Source: Bacteriovoracaceae bacterium | GTDB taxonomy: Bacteria; Bdellovibrionota; Bacteriovoracia; Bacteriovoracales; Bacteriovoracaceae | Assembly (NCBI GenBank): GCA_024711325.1 | Contig: JANJTC010000001.1 | Coordinates: 1-64,000 of the forward strand | Reading direction: 5' to 3' | DNA: 64,000 nucleotides | Shown: positions 1 through 9,967 of the stretch, in pieces | Layout of the letters: the number at the start of each line of letters is the position of its first letter | Position numbering within the stretch: the first letter of the stretch is position 1 | Program-made: the position numbers and the translations under genes | The notes under the pieces: model-generated | Seen by the model: the letters and a program-made list of their open reading frames with translations, nothing else | Databases searched by the model: none | Told to the model about the DNA's origin: nothing

Positions 1-206
1 AATTTGGGCAAAAAGGAGGGATCAATTGTAATTGATCAGGCGTTATAGTCATTGGCTTCCGGCAATGGAAAAATGATGCCAATTTTTGAGAGAGTTATCC
101 TATGAATTTGATTATAGAAGAGGAGCAGGGCAGAAAAAAAAATCCGCCCTGTTATGGAAAAAATTACTGGGAACTGTCCTCAGTTGCCTGCGAACAATTA
201 AAAGAT

Positions 207-566
207 TTAAGCAACTGATCGTTTCGCCCGAGTCTCCGGGCGAATTTGTTTAAATTGTTGATGGTTCTTAATCACTCGTTTTTGTAGATAGGTTTCAATC
301 TTTTTTACCATCAGAGGCGTTGTCGTAAACCTAAACTGGCCCTGCTGACCTTCAAAGGTTTTCCACTCGATTTTTCCGCTGAAAATAAAAAAACTTGGTA
401 CGGTGATTTCAAATTGAGAAAGATTTTTAATTTCCCACGAAGTTACTGCTGGCATGCTGTGCCATATACGGAACCATTTCTTTTTAACAAGCTTAATATT
501 ATCTTCATGAATTTCGAGATTATATTTAGGACCTTGAAGTGTATAAAAAATCAAAATGGCCTCCAC
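207..566 (-). CDS. hypothetical protein, 119 aa
   Basis: I do not recognise this protein. It has no signal peptide or membrane segment, is basic at its C-terminus (ends in a run rich in Arg, Lys and Gln), and its middle looks like alternating beta strands with aromatic residues. The longest reading begins at a GTG with no clear Shine-Dalgarno sequence, so the start is uncertain. It lies upstream of dps on the same strand but separated by AT-rich DNA with hairpins, so it is probably a separate unit. Confidence 0.55.
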   Translation of the reverse strand: MEAILIFYTLQGPKYNLEIHEDNIKLVKKKWFRIWHSMPAVTSWEIKNLSQFEITVPSFFIFSGKIEWKTFEGQQGQFRFTTTPLMVKKIETYLQKRVIKNHQQFKQIRPETRAKRSVA

Positions 567-595
567 AATAGTAAGAGCTTATCGAGAAGTATGTG

Positions 596-629
596 GGAAA
601 AAATAAATTAAATCAGGCCTAATTTAATT
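596..629 (-). terminator. probable terminator downstream of dps
   Basis: An 8-bp inverted repeat (AATTAAAT at 606-613 and ATTTAATT at 622-629, 8-nt loop) is followed on the minus strand by a T-rich run (complement of 597-605). It lies past the dps stop. A second GC-richer inverted repeat at 656-679 (GTCCTGCT / AGCAGGAC) lies between it and dps but has no T-tract. Confidence 0.45.
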
Positions 630-696
630 TATTATTTTTTATTTATGGAGGAAGGGTCCTGCTGGATGAACAGCAGGACTAAACTAAAATTTATAA

Positions 697-1164
697 TTAC
701 TCGAGTAAACTTCTTAACATCCAGGCATTCTTTTCGTGTAACTGCATACGTTGAGTTAATAAATCTGCAGTCGGTTCATCAGACGCTTTTTCCACCACTG
801 GAAAGAGAGATCTGGCAGTCTTCACAATCGATTCCTGTCCTCGCACAAGATGCCTGATCATCTCTTCCGCTACAGGTTGACCTTTTACTTCTTTAATCGA
901 ACTTAACTCAACAAATTCTCCATAGGTCCCCGGAGCTGGGTAACCCAAAGCTCGAATTCGTTCCGCGATTAAATCCACGGCAAGTGCCAGTTCGTTGTAT
1001 TGTCCTTCAAACATCAGATGAAGGGTGTTGAACATGGGGCCTTTCACATTCCAGTGAAAGTTATGAGTCATTAAATAAAGAGTATAAGTGTCGGCCAGTA
1101 AATGGTTTAGACCTTTGGCTATAGCGGACCTGTCTAGTTCATTCATTCCAATGTCGATTTGCAT
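697..1164 (-). CDS. dps: Dps family DNA-binding ferritin-like protein
   Basis: A 155-residue four-helix-bundle protein of the usual Dps length. The family signature near residues 33-52 is present ([13 protein letters not shown] followed by HLMFEGQY), supplying the His/Asp/Glu residues of the inter-subunit ferroxidase site. Dps dodecamers oxidise Fe(II) with peroxide, store iron and protect DNA under starvation or oxidative stress in the cytoplasm. The start ATG is preceded by a GGAT-type ribosome site. It is divergent from the ZIP transporter across a 159-bp gap. The family is well known to be induced by peroxide or in stationary phase; I could not assign an operator here. Confidence 0.93.
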   Translation of the reverse strand: MQIDIGMNELDRSAIAKGLNHLLADTYTLYLMTHNFHWNVKGPMFNTLHLMFEGQYNELALAVDLIAERIRALGYPAPGTYGEFVELSSIKEVKGQPVAEEMIRHLVRGQESIVKTARSLFPVVEKASDEPTADLLTQRMQLHEKNAWMLRSLLE

Positions 1165-1323
1165 ATAAAATCCTTTTGGTTATTGTGGAACTATCTTATT
1201 CCCCTATAGGGCCTAAATCTAATTGATTTTCTCTATATGCTGATAGTACACCCTGTTTGCTGCGCAGAGAAAAACTGGAAAGTGCTTTTGCTAGAAGGTA
1301 ATGTATAGAAGAGGTGATCTGCC

Positions 1324-2055
1324 ATGTTATGGTCCACCATCTTCGGACTCCTCTTTGTGACTATGGGATCGACCCTATTGGGATCTTTTCCTATTCTTTT
1401 CCATCGATATCTAAAAGAATCTCATTGGCGTTGGTCTGAGAGCTTTTGCGGCGGTGTGATGATTAGTGCTTCTATATTTTCCTTGTATTTACCGGCCTAT
1501 GAAATTTTAAAAATCCAAAATGCTTCTCTCGGCCCCTTATGGCAAGGAAGCTTGTGGGGATTCTCATTTATTTTTGTCGCTCATAAACTTGTGCATTTCT
1601 GGAGCTCTGATCACATTCAAAGGCGTGCTTACTTATTTGTGCTCGCCATGGGAATTCACAATATACCTGAAGGGTTGGCGGTGGGGGTGGATGTTGGTGC
1701 CCTAGGCTGGGAAGAAGCGATGCCACTGAATGTGGCCATTTTTATTCAAAATTTACCTGAAGGATTTGTGAGTAGCATGACCTTTTTAGTGGCCGGTTTT
1801 TCTTTGAAAGCTGCTTTGATTGCTAATGCTCTGACGGCCTTGATTGAAGGAGCTTCCTCTTTATCTGGTTTTGTTTTTGCCATCAAGGCCGATCTGGGTC
1901 TTGCTTTTCTTTTGGCCTTCTCGGGTGCTTGCATGAGTAGTGTGGTGGTCTTGGAGGCATGGAGTAAGTATCGGCTTGAAGGAAAGGCAAGTTTTGCCTT
2001 TCCTGGATTTGCTGCAGGCCTGTTGGTGTGTGCAATTCTTGATCTCTTTTTGTAA
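1324..2055 (+). CDS. ZIP family divalent metal transporter
   Basis: A 243-residue integral membrane protein with about eight hydrophobic segments. Two ZIP signatures mark the metal path: HNIPEGLAVG (transmembrane segment 4) and QNLPEGFVS (segment 5), matching the conserved HNxPEG and HExPEG sites of ZupT/ZIP proteins; in the second the His is replaced by Gln, which may alter the metal site. The family imports Zn2+ or other divalent metals into the cytoplasm. It sits alone, divergent from dps, which would fit a metal/iron homeostasis context, although the shared gap shows no recognisable Fur or Zur box. Confidence 0.85.
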   Translation: MLWSTIFGLLFVTMGSTLLGSFPILFHRYLKESHWRWSESFCGGVMISASIFSLYLPAYEILKIQNASLGPLWQGSLWGFSFIFVAHKLVHFWSSDHIQRRAYLFVLAMGIHNIPEGLAVGVDVGALGWEEAMPLNVAIFIQNLPEGFVSSMTFLVAGFSLKAALIANALTALIEGASSLSGFVFAIKADLGLAFLLAFSGACMSSVVVLEAWSKYRLEGKASFAFPGFAAGLLVCAILDLFL

Positions 2056-2136
2056 AGCAGATAGGCCTTGTGCAGAATTACATGTAAGAAATCGTTAGTT
2101 TCTACTCAGTTTTATCGATGAAATTTATCGGGAATT

Positions 2137-2152
2137 ACACTAAATCTAGTTA
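2137..2152 (+). promoter_or_regulatory. NrdR-like box 1 upstream of nrdBA
   Basis: ACACTAAATCTAGTTA matches 12 of 16 positions of the NrdR box consensus ACACTATATATAGTGT. It lies 41 bp, about four helical turns, upstream of a second box at 2178. NrdR is the widespread ATP/dATP-sensing repressor of ribonucleotide reductase genes and binds paired boxes on one face of the helix. Confidence 0.6.
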
Positions 2153-2177
2153 GAAAACCGTCAAAAAAATGTCAAGG

Positions 2178-2193
2178 CTACTATATATAGATT
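2178..2193 (+). promoter_or_regulatory. NrdR-like box 2 upstream of nrdBA
   Basis: The sequence has the perfect palindromic core CTATATATAG (2181-2190) and matches 12 of 16 positions of the NrdR consensus. It is phased 41 bp from box 1 and about 93 bp upstream of the nrdB start, a position suited to promoter occlusion. Confidence 0.65.
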
Positions 2194-2285
2194 TTTATCT
2201 TTTCAAATGTCAGACTAACTACTACGCTTATTTTAAGACAGATAAATTTACACCACCACACACATCATGAAGAAGGAGCTGGGGT

Positions 2286-3272
2286 ATGAGCACGGAGCAA
2301 CTACTAAAACCAACCAACGATCGTTTTGTTCTTTTCCCGATTAAGTATCACGACATTTGGGACATGTATAAAAAAGCGATGGCAAGTTTTTGGACAGCGG
2401 AAGAAATTGATCTTTATTCCGACTTAAATGATTGGGAATCTTTGAACGATCAAGAGCGTCATTATATTTCTCATATTTTGGCCTTCTTTTCGGCTTCGGA
2501 TGGCATTGTTAATGAGAACTTGGCCCTTCGTTTTTATAACGATATTCAAATTCCTGAGGCCCGCTCATTCTACGGTTTCCAGATTGCTATGGAGAATATC
2601 CATGCTGAAACTTATGGGCTCCTAATTGATACCTACATTAAGGATGCAGCTAAAAAAGATTATCTATTTAAGGCGATTGATAATATCCCATGCATTAAGA
2701 AGAAAGCTGACTGGGCCTTAAAGTGGATTTACGGCAACGGTTCATTCGCTGAACGTCTTGTGGCATTCGCGGCGATTGAAGGTATTTTCTTCTCTGGTTC
2801 TTTCTGCTCAATTTTCTGGCTTAAAAAACGTGGACTCATGCCCGGACTGACTTTTTCAAATGAACTTATTTCAAGAGATGAGGGCCTTCACACTGATTTC
2901 GCATGTCTTCTCTATAAAAACTACATCCAGGATAAACCATCCGAGGCCCGTATTCGTGAATTGATTGTTGAGGCCGTGGAATTTGAATGTGAATTCATCA
3001 CTGAGGCCCTTCCGGTTTCACTTATCGGAATGAATGCTGACCTTATGAAAGAATATATTAAGTTTGTGGCCGATAGATTGATGAGGCAGCTTGGTTATTC
3101 AAATATTTTTGATGCCAAAAATCCATTCGATTGGATGGAGCTTATATCCATGCAAGGTAAGACTAACTTTTTTGAAAGAAAAGTTTCTGAATACCAGAAA
3201 GCAGGGGTCGTGAATTCGACGAAAGAAGCTGCTGGTTCAAACTTTGCATTCTCAACAGATATGGATTTTTAA
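2286..3272 (+). CDS. nrdB: class Ia ribonucleotide reductase small subunit (R2)
   Basis: A 328-residue R2 protein that holds the diiron-tyrosyl radical cofactor and, with NrdA, reduces ribonucleoside diphosphates to deoxyribonucleotides. The helix ENIHAETY carries a Glu and His metal ligand and a Tyr seven residues after the Glu, which is the spacing of the radical tyrosine in eukaryote-type R2. A second set of ligands lies in the SRDEGLH region. The C-terminus ends STDMDF, an acidic-aromatic tail resembling the R1-docking tail of eukaryotic R2. An AAGGAG site precedes the ATG. It is followed after 33 bp by nrdA, and two NrdR-like boxes lie upstream. Confidence 0.95.
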   Translation: MSTEQLLKPTNDRFVLFPIKYHDIWDMYKKAMASFWTAEEIDLYSDLNDWESLNDQERHYISHILAFFSASDGIVNENLALRFYNDIQIPEARSFYGFQIAMENIHAETYGLLIDTYIKDAAKKDYLFKAIDNIPCIKKKADWALKWIYGNGSFAERLVAFAAIEGIFFSGSFCSIFWLKKRGLMPGLTFSNELISRDEGLHTDFACLLYKNYIQDKPSEARIRELIVEAVEFECEFITEALPVSLIGMNADLMKEYIKFVADRLMRQLGYSNIFDAKNPFDWMELISMQGKTNFFERKVSEYQKAGVVNSTKEAAGSNFAFSTDMDF

Positions 3273-3305
3273 TTTAAGAAAAGATAAGCGAAGAGGAGTT
3301 TAGAA

Positions 3306-5651
3306 ATGTTTGTTATCACACGTTCAGGCAAAAGAGAGCCGGTACAATTTGACAAGATCACTCACAGGATTTCACAGCTAAGTTATAACTTAGATCAAAA
3401 ATATGTTGATGCTATTCAGGTCGCTAAACGAACCATCAATGGTTTATTTGATGGCATAACTACTGATGAATTGGATAATCTATCTGCTGAAGTATCAGCT
3501 TATATGACCTCTGTTCATCCGGACTATGCAAGACTTGCCGGCCGCATTGCTGTTGCCAACCTTCACCGTTCAACTTCTGATTCATTCATGGAGACTTTTG
3601 AGACTCTCTATAATTATGAAAATGAATTTACTAAGGAAAAACAACCTCTACTTTCAGATGAAATTTATGCTTTCGCTCGTGAACATAAAGATAGAATCTC
3701 TTCAGAAATTGCATATTCTCGTGATTTTGAATTCGATTATTTTGGATTCAAGACTCTTGAAAAATCTTATTTATTGAAAGTAAACGGTAAAATTGTTGAA
3801 CGTCCTCAGCATTTATTTATGCGAGTTGCCCTGGGAGTACAAATTGGAAACATCGAAGAAGCTATTAAAACCTATCATCTTATTTCCGAAGGTTGGTTTA
3901 CACATGCTTCTCCGACTCTTTTTAATGCCGGTACTAATAAAGCGCAAATGTCGTCATGCTTCCTGGTAGCGACTAAAGATGATTCGATTGAAGGCATTTA
4001 TGAGACTTTAAAGCAGTGTGCTCTAATTTCTCAATCTGCTGGTGGTATCGGTCTTTCAATTCACAATGTCCGTGCAAAAGGTTCATTCATCCGTGGAACC
4101 AATGGTACTTCAAACGGTATCGTGCCTATGCTTCGTGTTTTCAACGATACTGCCCGCTATGTTGATCAGGGTGGTGGTAAGCGTAAAGGTGCCTTTGCTA
4201 TCTATTTAGAGCCTTGGCATGCTGATATTGAAGATTTTATCGATCTTCGCAAGAATCACGGTAAAGAAGAAATGCGTGCAAGAGACCTCTTTTACGCTCT
4301 TTGGATCAATGATCTTTTCATGAAGCGTGTGGAAGCGGATGCTGATTGGACTCTGATGTGTCCAAATAAATCCCCTGGTCTGGCCGATTGTCATGGTAAG
4401 GAGTTTGAAGCTCTTTATGAAAAATATGAGGCTGAAGGTCGTGGTCTAAGAGTCGTTAAGGCACGTGATCTATGGTTCAAAGTGATTTCTTCACAAATTG
4501 AAACCGGCATGCCTTTCATGCTTTATAAAGATGCGGCCAACGAGAAATCGAACCAGAAAAATCTGGGTACAATCAAGTCTTCTAACCTTTGTACTGAAAT
4601 CATGCAGTACACTTCTGAAAAAGAAATTGCCGTCTGTAATCTTGCTTCAATTGCTCTTCCAATGTTTGTCGATAACGGCGAGTTCAATCACAAGAAACTT
4701 TACGAAGTAACTTATCAAGTAACACGCAACCTTAACCGTGTGATTGATCTTAACTACTATCCGGTAGAAGAAGCACGCTATTCAAATATGAAGAACCGTC
4801 CGGTAGGTCTTGGGGTTCAAGGACTGGCAGATACTTTCTTTAAAATGCGACTTCCTTTTGACTCAGAAGGTGCTCGTCGTGTGAATAAAGAAGTTTTCGA
4901 AACGATTTATTATGCGGCCCTTTCTGCATCTGCTGATCTTGCAAAAGAGCAAGGCCATTACGAGTCTTATGAAGGTTCACCAATCTCTCAAGGCATCCTT
5001 CAGCACGACATGTGGGGTGTTACTCCTTCTGAACGTTGGGATTGGACAACTTTAAGGGCCAAGATTAAGACTTACGGCGTTCGTAACTCACTTCTCATGG
5101 CACCTATGCCAACAGCTTCGACATCCCAAATTCTTGGTAATAATGAGTGTATCGAACCTGTGACCTCAAATATTTACACACGTCGGGTTCTCTCTGGAGA
5201 ATTCGCTATGGTTAATAAGCATCTTGTGCGTGACCTCATTCAGCTTGGTCTCTGGAATGAAGAAATGAAGGACCGGATCATCGCTCACAATGGATCGGTT
5301 CAGTACATTCCAGAGATTCCTGCTGACCTCAAAGAGCTTTACCGCACAGTATGGGAAATTAAGCAGAAATCGATCCTTGAGATGGCCGCTGATCGTGGTG
5401 CTTATATCGATCAATCTCAGTCGCTTAATATCCACATGGAAGATACAAACTTCGGTAAGCTTTCTTCATTGCACTTTGCTGCATGGAAACTTGGCCTGAA
5501 AACCGGAATGTATTATCTTAGAACTCGTCCAGCAGTGGATGCGATTAAATTTACGATTAAAGAAACTTCGAAAGCTGCTCCTGCGGATCAGCAAGCTGCG
5601 ATGGTTTGTTCATTAGACAATCCAGAAGACTGCGTAAGCTGCGGAAGCTAG
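3306..5651 (+). CDS. nrdA: class Ia ribonucleotide reductase large subunit (R1)
   Basis: A 781-residue catalytic subunit. An N-terminal ATP-cone (about residues 1-90) gives allosteric activity control. The catalytic barrel includes SSCFL, the NLCTEI finger-loop region, and [18 protein letters not shown] before the Tyr pair region, all typical of R1. The C-terminus has the flexible redox pair CVSCG for thioredoxin/glutaredoxin re-reduction. Overall it resembles the eukaryotic/viral branch of class Ia rather than the E. coli branch, as does NrdB. It is co-transcribed with nrdB and ends at a strong terminator. Confidence 0.95.
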   Translation: MFVITRSGKREPVQFDKITHRISQLSYNLDQKYVDAIQVAKRTINGLFDGITTDELDNLSAEVSAYMTSVHPDYARLAGRIAVANLHRSTSDSFMETFETLYNYENEFTKEKQPLLSDEIYAFAREHKDRISSEIAYSRDFEFDYFGFKTLEKSYLLKVNGKIVERPQHLFMRVALGVQIGNIEEAIKTYHLISEGWFTHASPTLFNAGTNKAQMSSCFLVATKDDSIEGIYETLKQCALISQSAGGIGLSIHNVRAKGSFIRGTNGTSNGIVPMLRVFNDTARYVDQGGGKRKGAFAIYLEPWHADIEDFIDLRKNHGKEEMRARDLFYALWINDLFMKRVEADADWTLMCPNKSPGLADCHGKEFEALYEKYEAEGRGLRVVKARDLWFKVISSQIETGMPFMLYKDAANEKSNQKNLGTIKSSNLCTEIMQYTSEKEIAVCNLASIALPMFVDNGEFNHKKLYEVTYQVTRNLNRVIDLNYYPVEEARYSNMKNRPVGLGVQGLADTFFKMRLPFDSEGARRVNKEVFETIYYAALSASADLAKEQGHYESYEGSPISQGILQHDMWGVTPSERWDWTTLRAKIKTYGVRNSLLMAPMPTASTSQILGNNECIEPVTSNIYTRRVLSGEFAMVNKHLVRDLIQLGLWNEEMKDRIIAHNGSVQYIPEIPADLKELYRTVWEIKQKSILEMAADRGAYIDQSQSLNIHMEDTNFGKLSSLHFAAWKLGLKTGMYYLRTRPAVDAIKFTIKETSKAAPADQQAAMVCSLDNPEDCVSCGS

Positions 5652-5662
5652 GTTTATCTGTC

Positions 5663-5709
5663 AAAGGCTTCCTCACATCTAGGATGTTGTGAGGAAGCCT
5701 TTTTTTTTA
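5663..5709 (+). terminator. intrinsic terminator of nrdBA
   Basis: A perfect 15-bp inverted repeat (5663-5677 with 5688-5702, 10-nt loop) runs straight into a run of at least eight T residues at 5700-5708. It directly follows the nrdA stop. The minus strand lacks a comparable T-tract. Confidence 0.92.
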
Positions 5710-6597
5710 GTCTAAAATGTTATAACCCATCTCAGGACGTCTTAATTCCTTGGACAAGTTATTCAGATTTTCCGGAATAGGCTGGTGAGGTGAAACAGGA
5801 AATAGCACATTATAGTCAGGCTTTTTGAAACGTATGCTTTCCTGATTCTCAAGAGTGTTGATATCAATTCCCCGGCGTCTTAATTCACCCATGGCATCTC
5901 TTAAATCCAGGACTAAACCTTTTGAATAAATATTCACTCCAGTCACATCCGTATGAAATGACAGGCCACCTGGTTTTAACACCCGCATGATTTCATTTAG
6001 TAACTCGAACTTATACTTGATGTGCCTTAAAGTATCCTGAGTGTAGATAAGGTCGAATTTATTCTGGCCATAGGGAATACGTTTACCAAAATCCAGATCC
6101 TCAAATATAATATAAGGTAAATCGACTTGTTCGATATCGTGCTTATTAAAAATTTCAAACTTCAAGGCGGTCAGGACATAGCTTTCCCGACGATAGAAAG
6201 TATGGGTCTTTTCTTTGTTGATTCCATAGAATTCGACCTCTGGAAAGAGTTTCTTCAATTCCATTAGCACTCGTCCGTTACCGGCGCCTATTTCCATCAC
6301 TCTTGTTTTTTCACCAGCAAGACGATTTTTGCCATAAATGTCCTGGATTTGGTCTTGTAATTTATAAGGAGCAATCTTTAAGTTTAAATCTGTCAGTGAG
6401 TGTGAGCGCTCTTCATTGTACTGAAGATTTTTATACTCATCCCAATTCATGGATTCAACGGTTTGTTCAGTTTGAAAATAAAGGCTCAAGCAAAATCCGA
6501 TGATAATACTTGATATTGCCAGAAGTATGTTTCTTAGTCCCATTGAACAATTGAACACGGAAATAAAGGGTTTTGACAATGAGTTTAACTTGATCAT
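5707..6597 (-). CDS. class I SAM-dependent methyltransferase with N-terminal membrane anchor
   Basis: A protein of 296 residues from the ATG chosen here. Motif I is VMEIGAGNGRV and the post-I strand holds YGINKE. Motif IV-like DLIYTQDTLRHI and the post-motif VLKPGGLSFH complete a Rossmann-like methyltransferase fold. A hydrophobic stretch (GLRNILLAISSIIIGF) near residues 18-40 looks like a membrane anchor. Upstream in-frame TTG would extend it by 14 residues and overlap the divergent gene, so the ATG at 6597 is preferred, but no clear ribosome site marks either. The substrate is unknown. Confidence 0.75.
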   Translation of the reverse strand: MIKLNSLSKPFISVFNCSMGLRNILLAISSIIIGFCLSLYFQTEQTVESMNWDEYKNLQYNEERSHSLTDLNLKIAPYKLQDQIQDIYGKNRLAGEKTRVMEIGAGNGRVLMELKKLFPEVEFYGINKEKTHTFYRRESYVLTALKFEIFNKHDIEQVDLPYIIFEDLDFGKRIPYGQNKFDLIYTQDTLRHIKYKFELLNEIMRVLKPGGLSFHTDVTGVNIYSKGLVLDLRDAMGELRRRGIDINTLENQESIRFKKPDYNVLFPVSPHQPIPENLNNLSKELRRPEMGYNILD

Positions 6598-6629
6598 AAT
6601 AGGGGTATCTGTCTCTAAGGAGTTAATGC

Positions 6630-7070
6630 TTGAAATCAATTGTCGCTATCCTCATTCTTCTATGTAGCCTCTCATCATGGGCAAATCAAAAGGGATTAGG
6701 AATTTCAATTGGAAATCCTACCGGACTTAACGGGAAGTATTGGCTTGATTCTTCCAAGGCCATTGATGCGGGCATGGCATGGTCCTTTGGAAAACACTCT
6801 GACTTTAGCCTTCATTCAGACTATCTCCTTCATAAAGATGCTGCCTTTTATTTCAACGACGTTCATCCTCTCGATTTTTATTACGGGATTGGGGCGAGGA
6901 TGGAATTTTCTGATGACATTGAACTAGGGGTTAGAATTCCCTTGGGTATAACTCATCGTTTCGAGCAGGAGTCCGCGGACATCTTTGCAGAAGTTGCTCC
7001 TATCGTGGATTTAGTTTCCAAAACAGGGTTAGAAATGCACTTGTTATTCGGAGCTCGTTATTACTTCTAA
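6630..7070 (+). CDS. exported beta-rich protein, probable small outer-membrane barrel
   Basis: The protein has 146 residues. A signal peptide (about residues 1-18, ending SWA) precedes a Gly- and aromatic-rich sequence with alternating strands and a C-terminal aromatic (ends ARYYF), as in outer-membrane barrels. Translation starts at TTG: an AAGGAG site at 6617-6622 sits 7 nt before it, and no ATG fits. It starts divergently from the membrane-anchored methyltransferase. Function is unknown. Confidence 0.7.
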   Translation: MKSIVAILILLCSLSSWANQKGLGISIGNPTGLNGKYWLDSSKAIDAGMAWSFGKHSDFSLHSDYLLHKDAAFYFNDVHPLDFYYGIGARMEFSDDIELGVRIPLGITHRFEQESADIFAEVAPIVDLVSKTGLEMHLLFGARYYF

Positions 7071-7073
7071 GAC

Positions 7074-7634
7074 TTAATTCACAAGAATTTTTTCTTTTAT
7101 ATTAACTTTTTTTCCATTGATTTCAGAGATCCTAAGCTCTCCACCGAGGTTTTTTTCGATGGCATTTTTACTCATAGGATTGATCTGAACCTGATAGTCG
7201 GCTTCAAACTTTACAGTACTTTTACTCCCAGAAAGAATTCCCGATCTCATTGCTATGTTTAATATTGGTTTGTTCTCAACTTGGGCCGTGATGGTATTCT
7301 GAGATGCCACATTTGAGTAGGATCTGATGTTTCTGAGTTTTAGGTTTACGGGAAAGACCTGAAAAACTTTTGGTTTAATCGTTCCCTCAATATCGCAACC
7401 AACTTTAAATTTATAATTTAAAGTTGCCTCTTCTTTCATCATCAATACATTCATCCAATTCACTTTCTCTTTAGAACAAGTATCGACCCGAAACTTGTTT
7501 GTTCCTTTGGGCCGTGCTTTGGCCTGCCCTGCCAGAATAGGGGCCATAAGAGACTTAATAGATAATTTGGCATCTTCAATTTCAGATCCTCCAAAAGTTA
7601 AAAAAGACAACAAAAGAATCCATAGGGTCAGCAT
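7074..7634 (-). CDS. exported hypothetical protein, 186 aa
   Basis: The N-terminal hydrophobic stretch (MLTLWILLLSFLTFGGS) looks like a signal peptide. The remainder is soluble and strand-rich with two cysteines (in VDTCSKE and VGCDIEG), perhaps forming one disulfide in the periplasm. I do not recognise a family. It converges on the barrel-like gene 6630-7070 with a 3-bp gap. Confidence 0.6.
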   Translation of the reverse strand: MLTLWILLLSFLTFGGSEIEDAKLSIKSLMAPILAGQAKARPKGTNKFRVDTCSKEKVNWMNVLMMKEEATLNYKFKVGCDIEGTIKPKVFQVFPVNLKLRNIRSYSNVASQNTITAQVENKPILNIAMRSGILSGSKSTVKFEADYQVQINPMSKNAIEKNLGGELRISEINGKKVNIKEKILVN

Positions 7635-7742
7635 AAGTTACTCATTTTATTAGTTAAACTATCAACCTTAAGCAAACTTAATTCTACAGGTCCACTGAGA
7701 TTTTGATAAGGTTCTCTGCAATAAATACCGATTAGGCAGGCT

Positions 7743-8453
7743 ATGGAAGAAGACATACTCAAAGGCAAAACCCTACTGGTCGTCGATGACGAAGTTGATT
7801 TACGGGATATTGTTGCCAGTGAACTTGAATTTATGGGTGCCAAGGTTTTCCAGGCGGAAAATATTCTGAAGGCCCAAAAGATTCTCAATGAAAATAAAAT
7901 TGATCTCATTATTTCTGATATCAGGATGCCTGGCGGAACTGGAATAGATCTACTGGAAGTAGTAAAGGCAAATAGTAGTGAGGCCCCACCGGTCATACTA
8001 ATTACTGGTTTTGCGGATATTACGTTAGAAGATGCTTTTGATAAAGGTGCTGAAGCACTTTTAAATAAACCTTTTAAACTCGATGATTTAATAAAGATGG
8101 TAGTTCGCTATACGGCACCTATAGATGAACGTTTTTCAGGCCCAGTTGAATCTCCTTCACTTTTAGATGGCGCCAAAGATGATATTGTCTATTTTGGACG
8201 AGGTGGTATGACCATTGATATTACCAATCAAGGCCGTAAGTATGACATAGGAGCAGAAGTACATTTTACTCTACATAATGGAGGAGTTGATTTTGAAGGC
8301 AAAGGTGTTTGTCGTTGGATTAAACTACTCAATAGTAATCAAGTGTTTATGGGTCTTGAATTTATTAGTTTGAAAGAAGAGTCCTTAAATCAGTTTAAAA
8401 AATTGATTGATGGTAAATCAGTCATTCCTTATATACCTACTGTAAGAAGTTAA
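7743..8453 (+). CDS. response regulator: REC domain with PilZ-like C-terminal domain
   Basis: The protein has 236 residues. The receiver domain (about 1-125) has the acidic pair VVDDE (D15, D16), phospho-acceptor D59 in ISDIRMPG, and the conserved Lys in LLNKPF. The C-terminal part (about 145-230) fits a PilZ-like barrel (GGMTIDITNQGRKYDIGA, then CRWIK and GLEFI), the class that binds cyclic di-GMP or acts as an adapter; the classical RxxxR signature is not evident, so ligand binding is uncertain. No sensor kinase is adjacent. It ends by a 4-bp convergent overlap with msrA. Confidence 0.8.
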   Translation: MEEDILKGKTLLVVDDEVDLRDIVASELEFMGAKVFQAENILKAQKILNENKIDLIISDIRMPGGTGIDLLEVVKANSSEAPPVILITGFADITLEDAFDKGAEALLNKPFKLDDLIKMVVRYTAPIDERFSGPVESPSLLDGAKDDIVYFGRGGMTIDITNQGRKYDIGAEVHFTLHNGGVDFEGKGVCRWIKLLNSNQVFMGLEFISLKEESLNQFKKLIDGKSVIPYIPTVRS

Positions 8454-9001
8454 TCTCTTAACCAGTGACATGTATAACCACCCGGATTCTTTTTAAGATA
8501 ATCCTGATGGTACTCTTCTGCCGGGTAAAATTTTTCGACAGGTAGAACTTGAGTAACTATGGGACGAGGCCATTTCTTGGATGCTTCTACTTTAGAGATA
8601 ACTTCCTGGGCAACAAGCTTTTGCTCAGGAGAGTGATAAAAAATAACAGAACGATATTGTGACCCCTTATCATTGCCTTGCTGGTTTAAGGTAGTCGGGT
8701 CATGCATACGGAAAAAATATCCCAATAAATCAGAGTAAGATAATTTTTTAGGATCAAATTCAATTTGTACTGACTCAGCATGATTACTGGTTCCCAGTTT
8801 CACGATATTGTAGGTCGGATTATCTATCTTCCCACCTGTATAACCAACCGTTGTGTGAAGCACACCTGGAATGTTACGAATAATTTCCTCCATGCCCCAA
8901 AAACATCCACCGGCCAGTGTTGCTATTTCTTTTGTCATAGTCTTTGCTCCAAAACTTTGAGTACATAGTAGGAAGGTGAATAAAAAAGTGAGTAATCTCA
9001 T
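8450..9001 (-). CDS. msrA: peptide methionine-(S)-sulfoxide reductase MsrA, probably exported
   Basis: This 183-residue MsrA reduces the S-epimer of methionine sulfoxide in damaged proteins. The catalytic motif GGCFWG puts the nucleophilic Cys at residue 33, and the fold motifs (VGYTGG, NPTYNIV, HAESVQIEFDP, QYRSVIFYH, AEEYHQDYL) are complete. A hydrophobic leader (about residues 1-18) suggests a periplasmic enzyme rather than the cytosolic form. A C-terminal Cys (in GGYTCHW) may act as a resolving cysteine. Confidence 0.93.
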   Translation of the reverse strand: MRLLTFLFTFLLCTQSFGAKTMTKEIATLAGGCFWGMEEIIRNIPGVLHTTVGYTGGKIDNPTYNIVKLGTSNHAESVQIEFDPKKLSYSDLLGYFFRMHDPTTLNQQGNDKGSQYRSVIFYHSPEQKLVAQEVISKVEASKKWPRPIVTQVLPVEKFYPAEEYHQDYLKKNPGGYTCHWLRD

Positions 9002-9094
9002 CTTTTTATTATCTCAAAAGACTGAACCTTAGCCAAGTTTCATATTGAAATAGGGAATATTACATATTGTATAAAAATTTGTTACAATTTCTTC

Positions 9095-9967
9095 ATGACT
9101 AAAGGACCTGAAGGTTTTGAGCAGTTTTATGGTGAGATGTATGGTGAGCGCTGGCCGCGCCTAAAAGCAGCTCTATTGGCCCCCAAGAAGCACGTAGCTG
9201 TTCTTAATCCTTTCTCTAAGTTCAAATTTACTGAAGCTCCTTTGTTGGTTACTGGGATCTCTTTTATTCATAATGTAAAAGAGAGTTTTCCTCAACCAGA
9301 GAAAACCGAGGAAGGTTATTTCAATTATTATTTAATGGATGCTGCCAGCATCCTTCCGATAGAAGCTCTGGAGTTAGTTCCCGGAGAGAAAGTGGTTGAT
9401 CTTTGCGCTGCACCTGGCGGCAAAAGTTTACTTTGTGCGCTTAAATTAAAAAATCAAGGTCTTCTTGTATCTAATGACCGATCGGCCGCAAGACGTGCCA
9501 GGATTCATCGCATCTTTGATGATTATCTACCTAAGTCGGAACAAAAAAATCATACAGTCACTGCTCATGATGCCACTAAATGGAGTCTTTATCAGAAAAG
9601 TATTTATGATAAAGTTCTCCTGGATGCTCCCTGTTCTTCGGAAAGGCATGTTCTGGAGGATTCAAAAGAACTTTCTGTCTGGGCACCGGGAAGAACCAAA
9701 GCTATCGCAATCTCTCAATTTGCTATGCTGGCATCTGCTCTCGATATCGTGAAAGTTGGCGGTATTGTTGTGTATTCAACTTGTGCACTTTCAAAGTTAG
9801 AAAATGATGAAATTATCCGTAAGCTTTATCAAAAAAGAGCAGGACGATTTGAACTTATTCGGAAAGAATTTTCATTCGGAGAACCAACTGAATTTGGCTG
9901 GCAAGTGCTACCTGATACTACCGGTTGGGGGCCCTTCTATCTGGCTGTCGTTAAGCGTATTAAGTAA
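9095..9967 (+). CDS. NOL1/NOP2/Sun family RNA 5-methylcytosine methyltransferase, NSUN4-like
   Basis: The protein has 290 residues. Motif I is VVDLCAAPGGKS, the catalytic motif IV is DAPCSSERH and motif VI is YSTCALS with the second conserved Cys. The N-terminal FEQFYGEMYGERWPRL and YYLMDAASILP stretches resemble mitochondrial NSUN4 (12S rRNA m5C) more than bacterial RsmB/RsmF, and there is no NusB-like or PUA extension. A role in small-subunit rRNA m5C formation is likely by analogy but not shown. The gene overlaps the end of ung by 8 bp, convergent. Confidence 0.85.
   Translation: MTKGPEGFEQFYGEMYGERWPRLKAALLAPKKHVAVLNPFSKFKFTEAPLLVTGISFIHNVKESFPQPEKTEEGYFNYYLMDAASILPIEALELVPGEKVVDLCAAPGGKSLLCALKLKNQGLLVSNDRSAARRARIHRIFDDYLPKSEQKNHTVTAHDATKWSLYQKSIYDKVLLDAPCSSERHVLEDSKELSVWAPGRTKAIAISQFAMLASALDIVKVGGIVVYSTCALSKLENDEIIRKLYQKRAGRFELIRKEFSFGEPTEFGWQVLPDTTGWGPFYLAVVKRIK

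Noticed and set aside
1..48. Possible end of an upstream gene at the window edge
   Set aside because: About 15 codons in one frame are open from base 1, but they show no family features; the 8-bp inverted repeat at 20-37 lies in the same place.
102..218. 38-residue plus-strand frame near the window start
   Set aside because: It has only a weak GAGAG site, overlaps the convergent gene at 207, and has no recognisable product. I could not support it as a gene.
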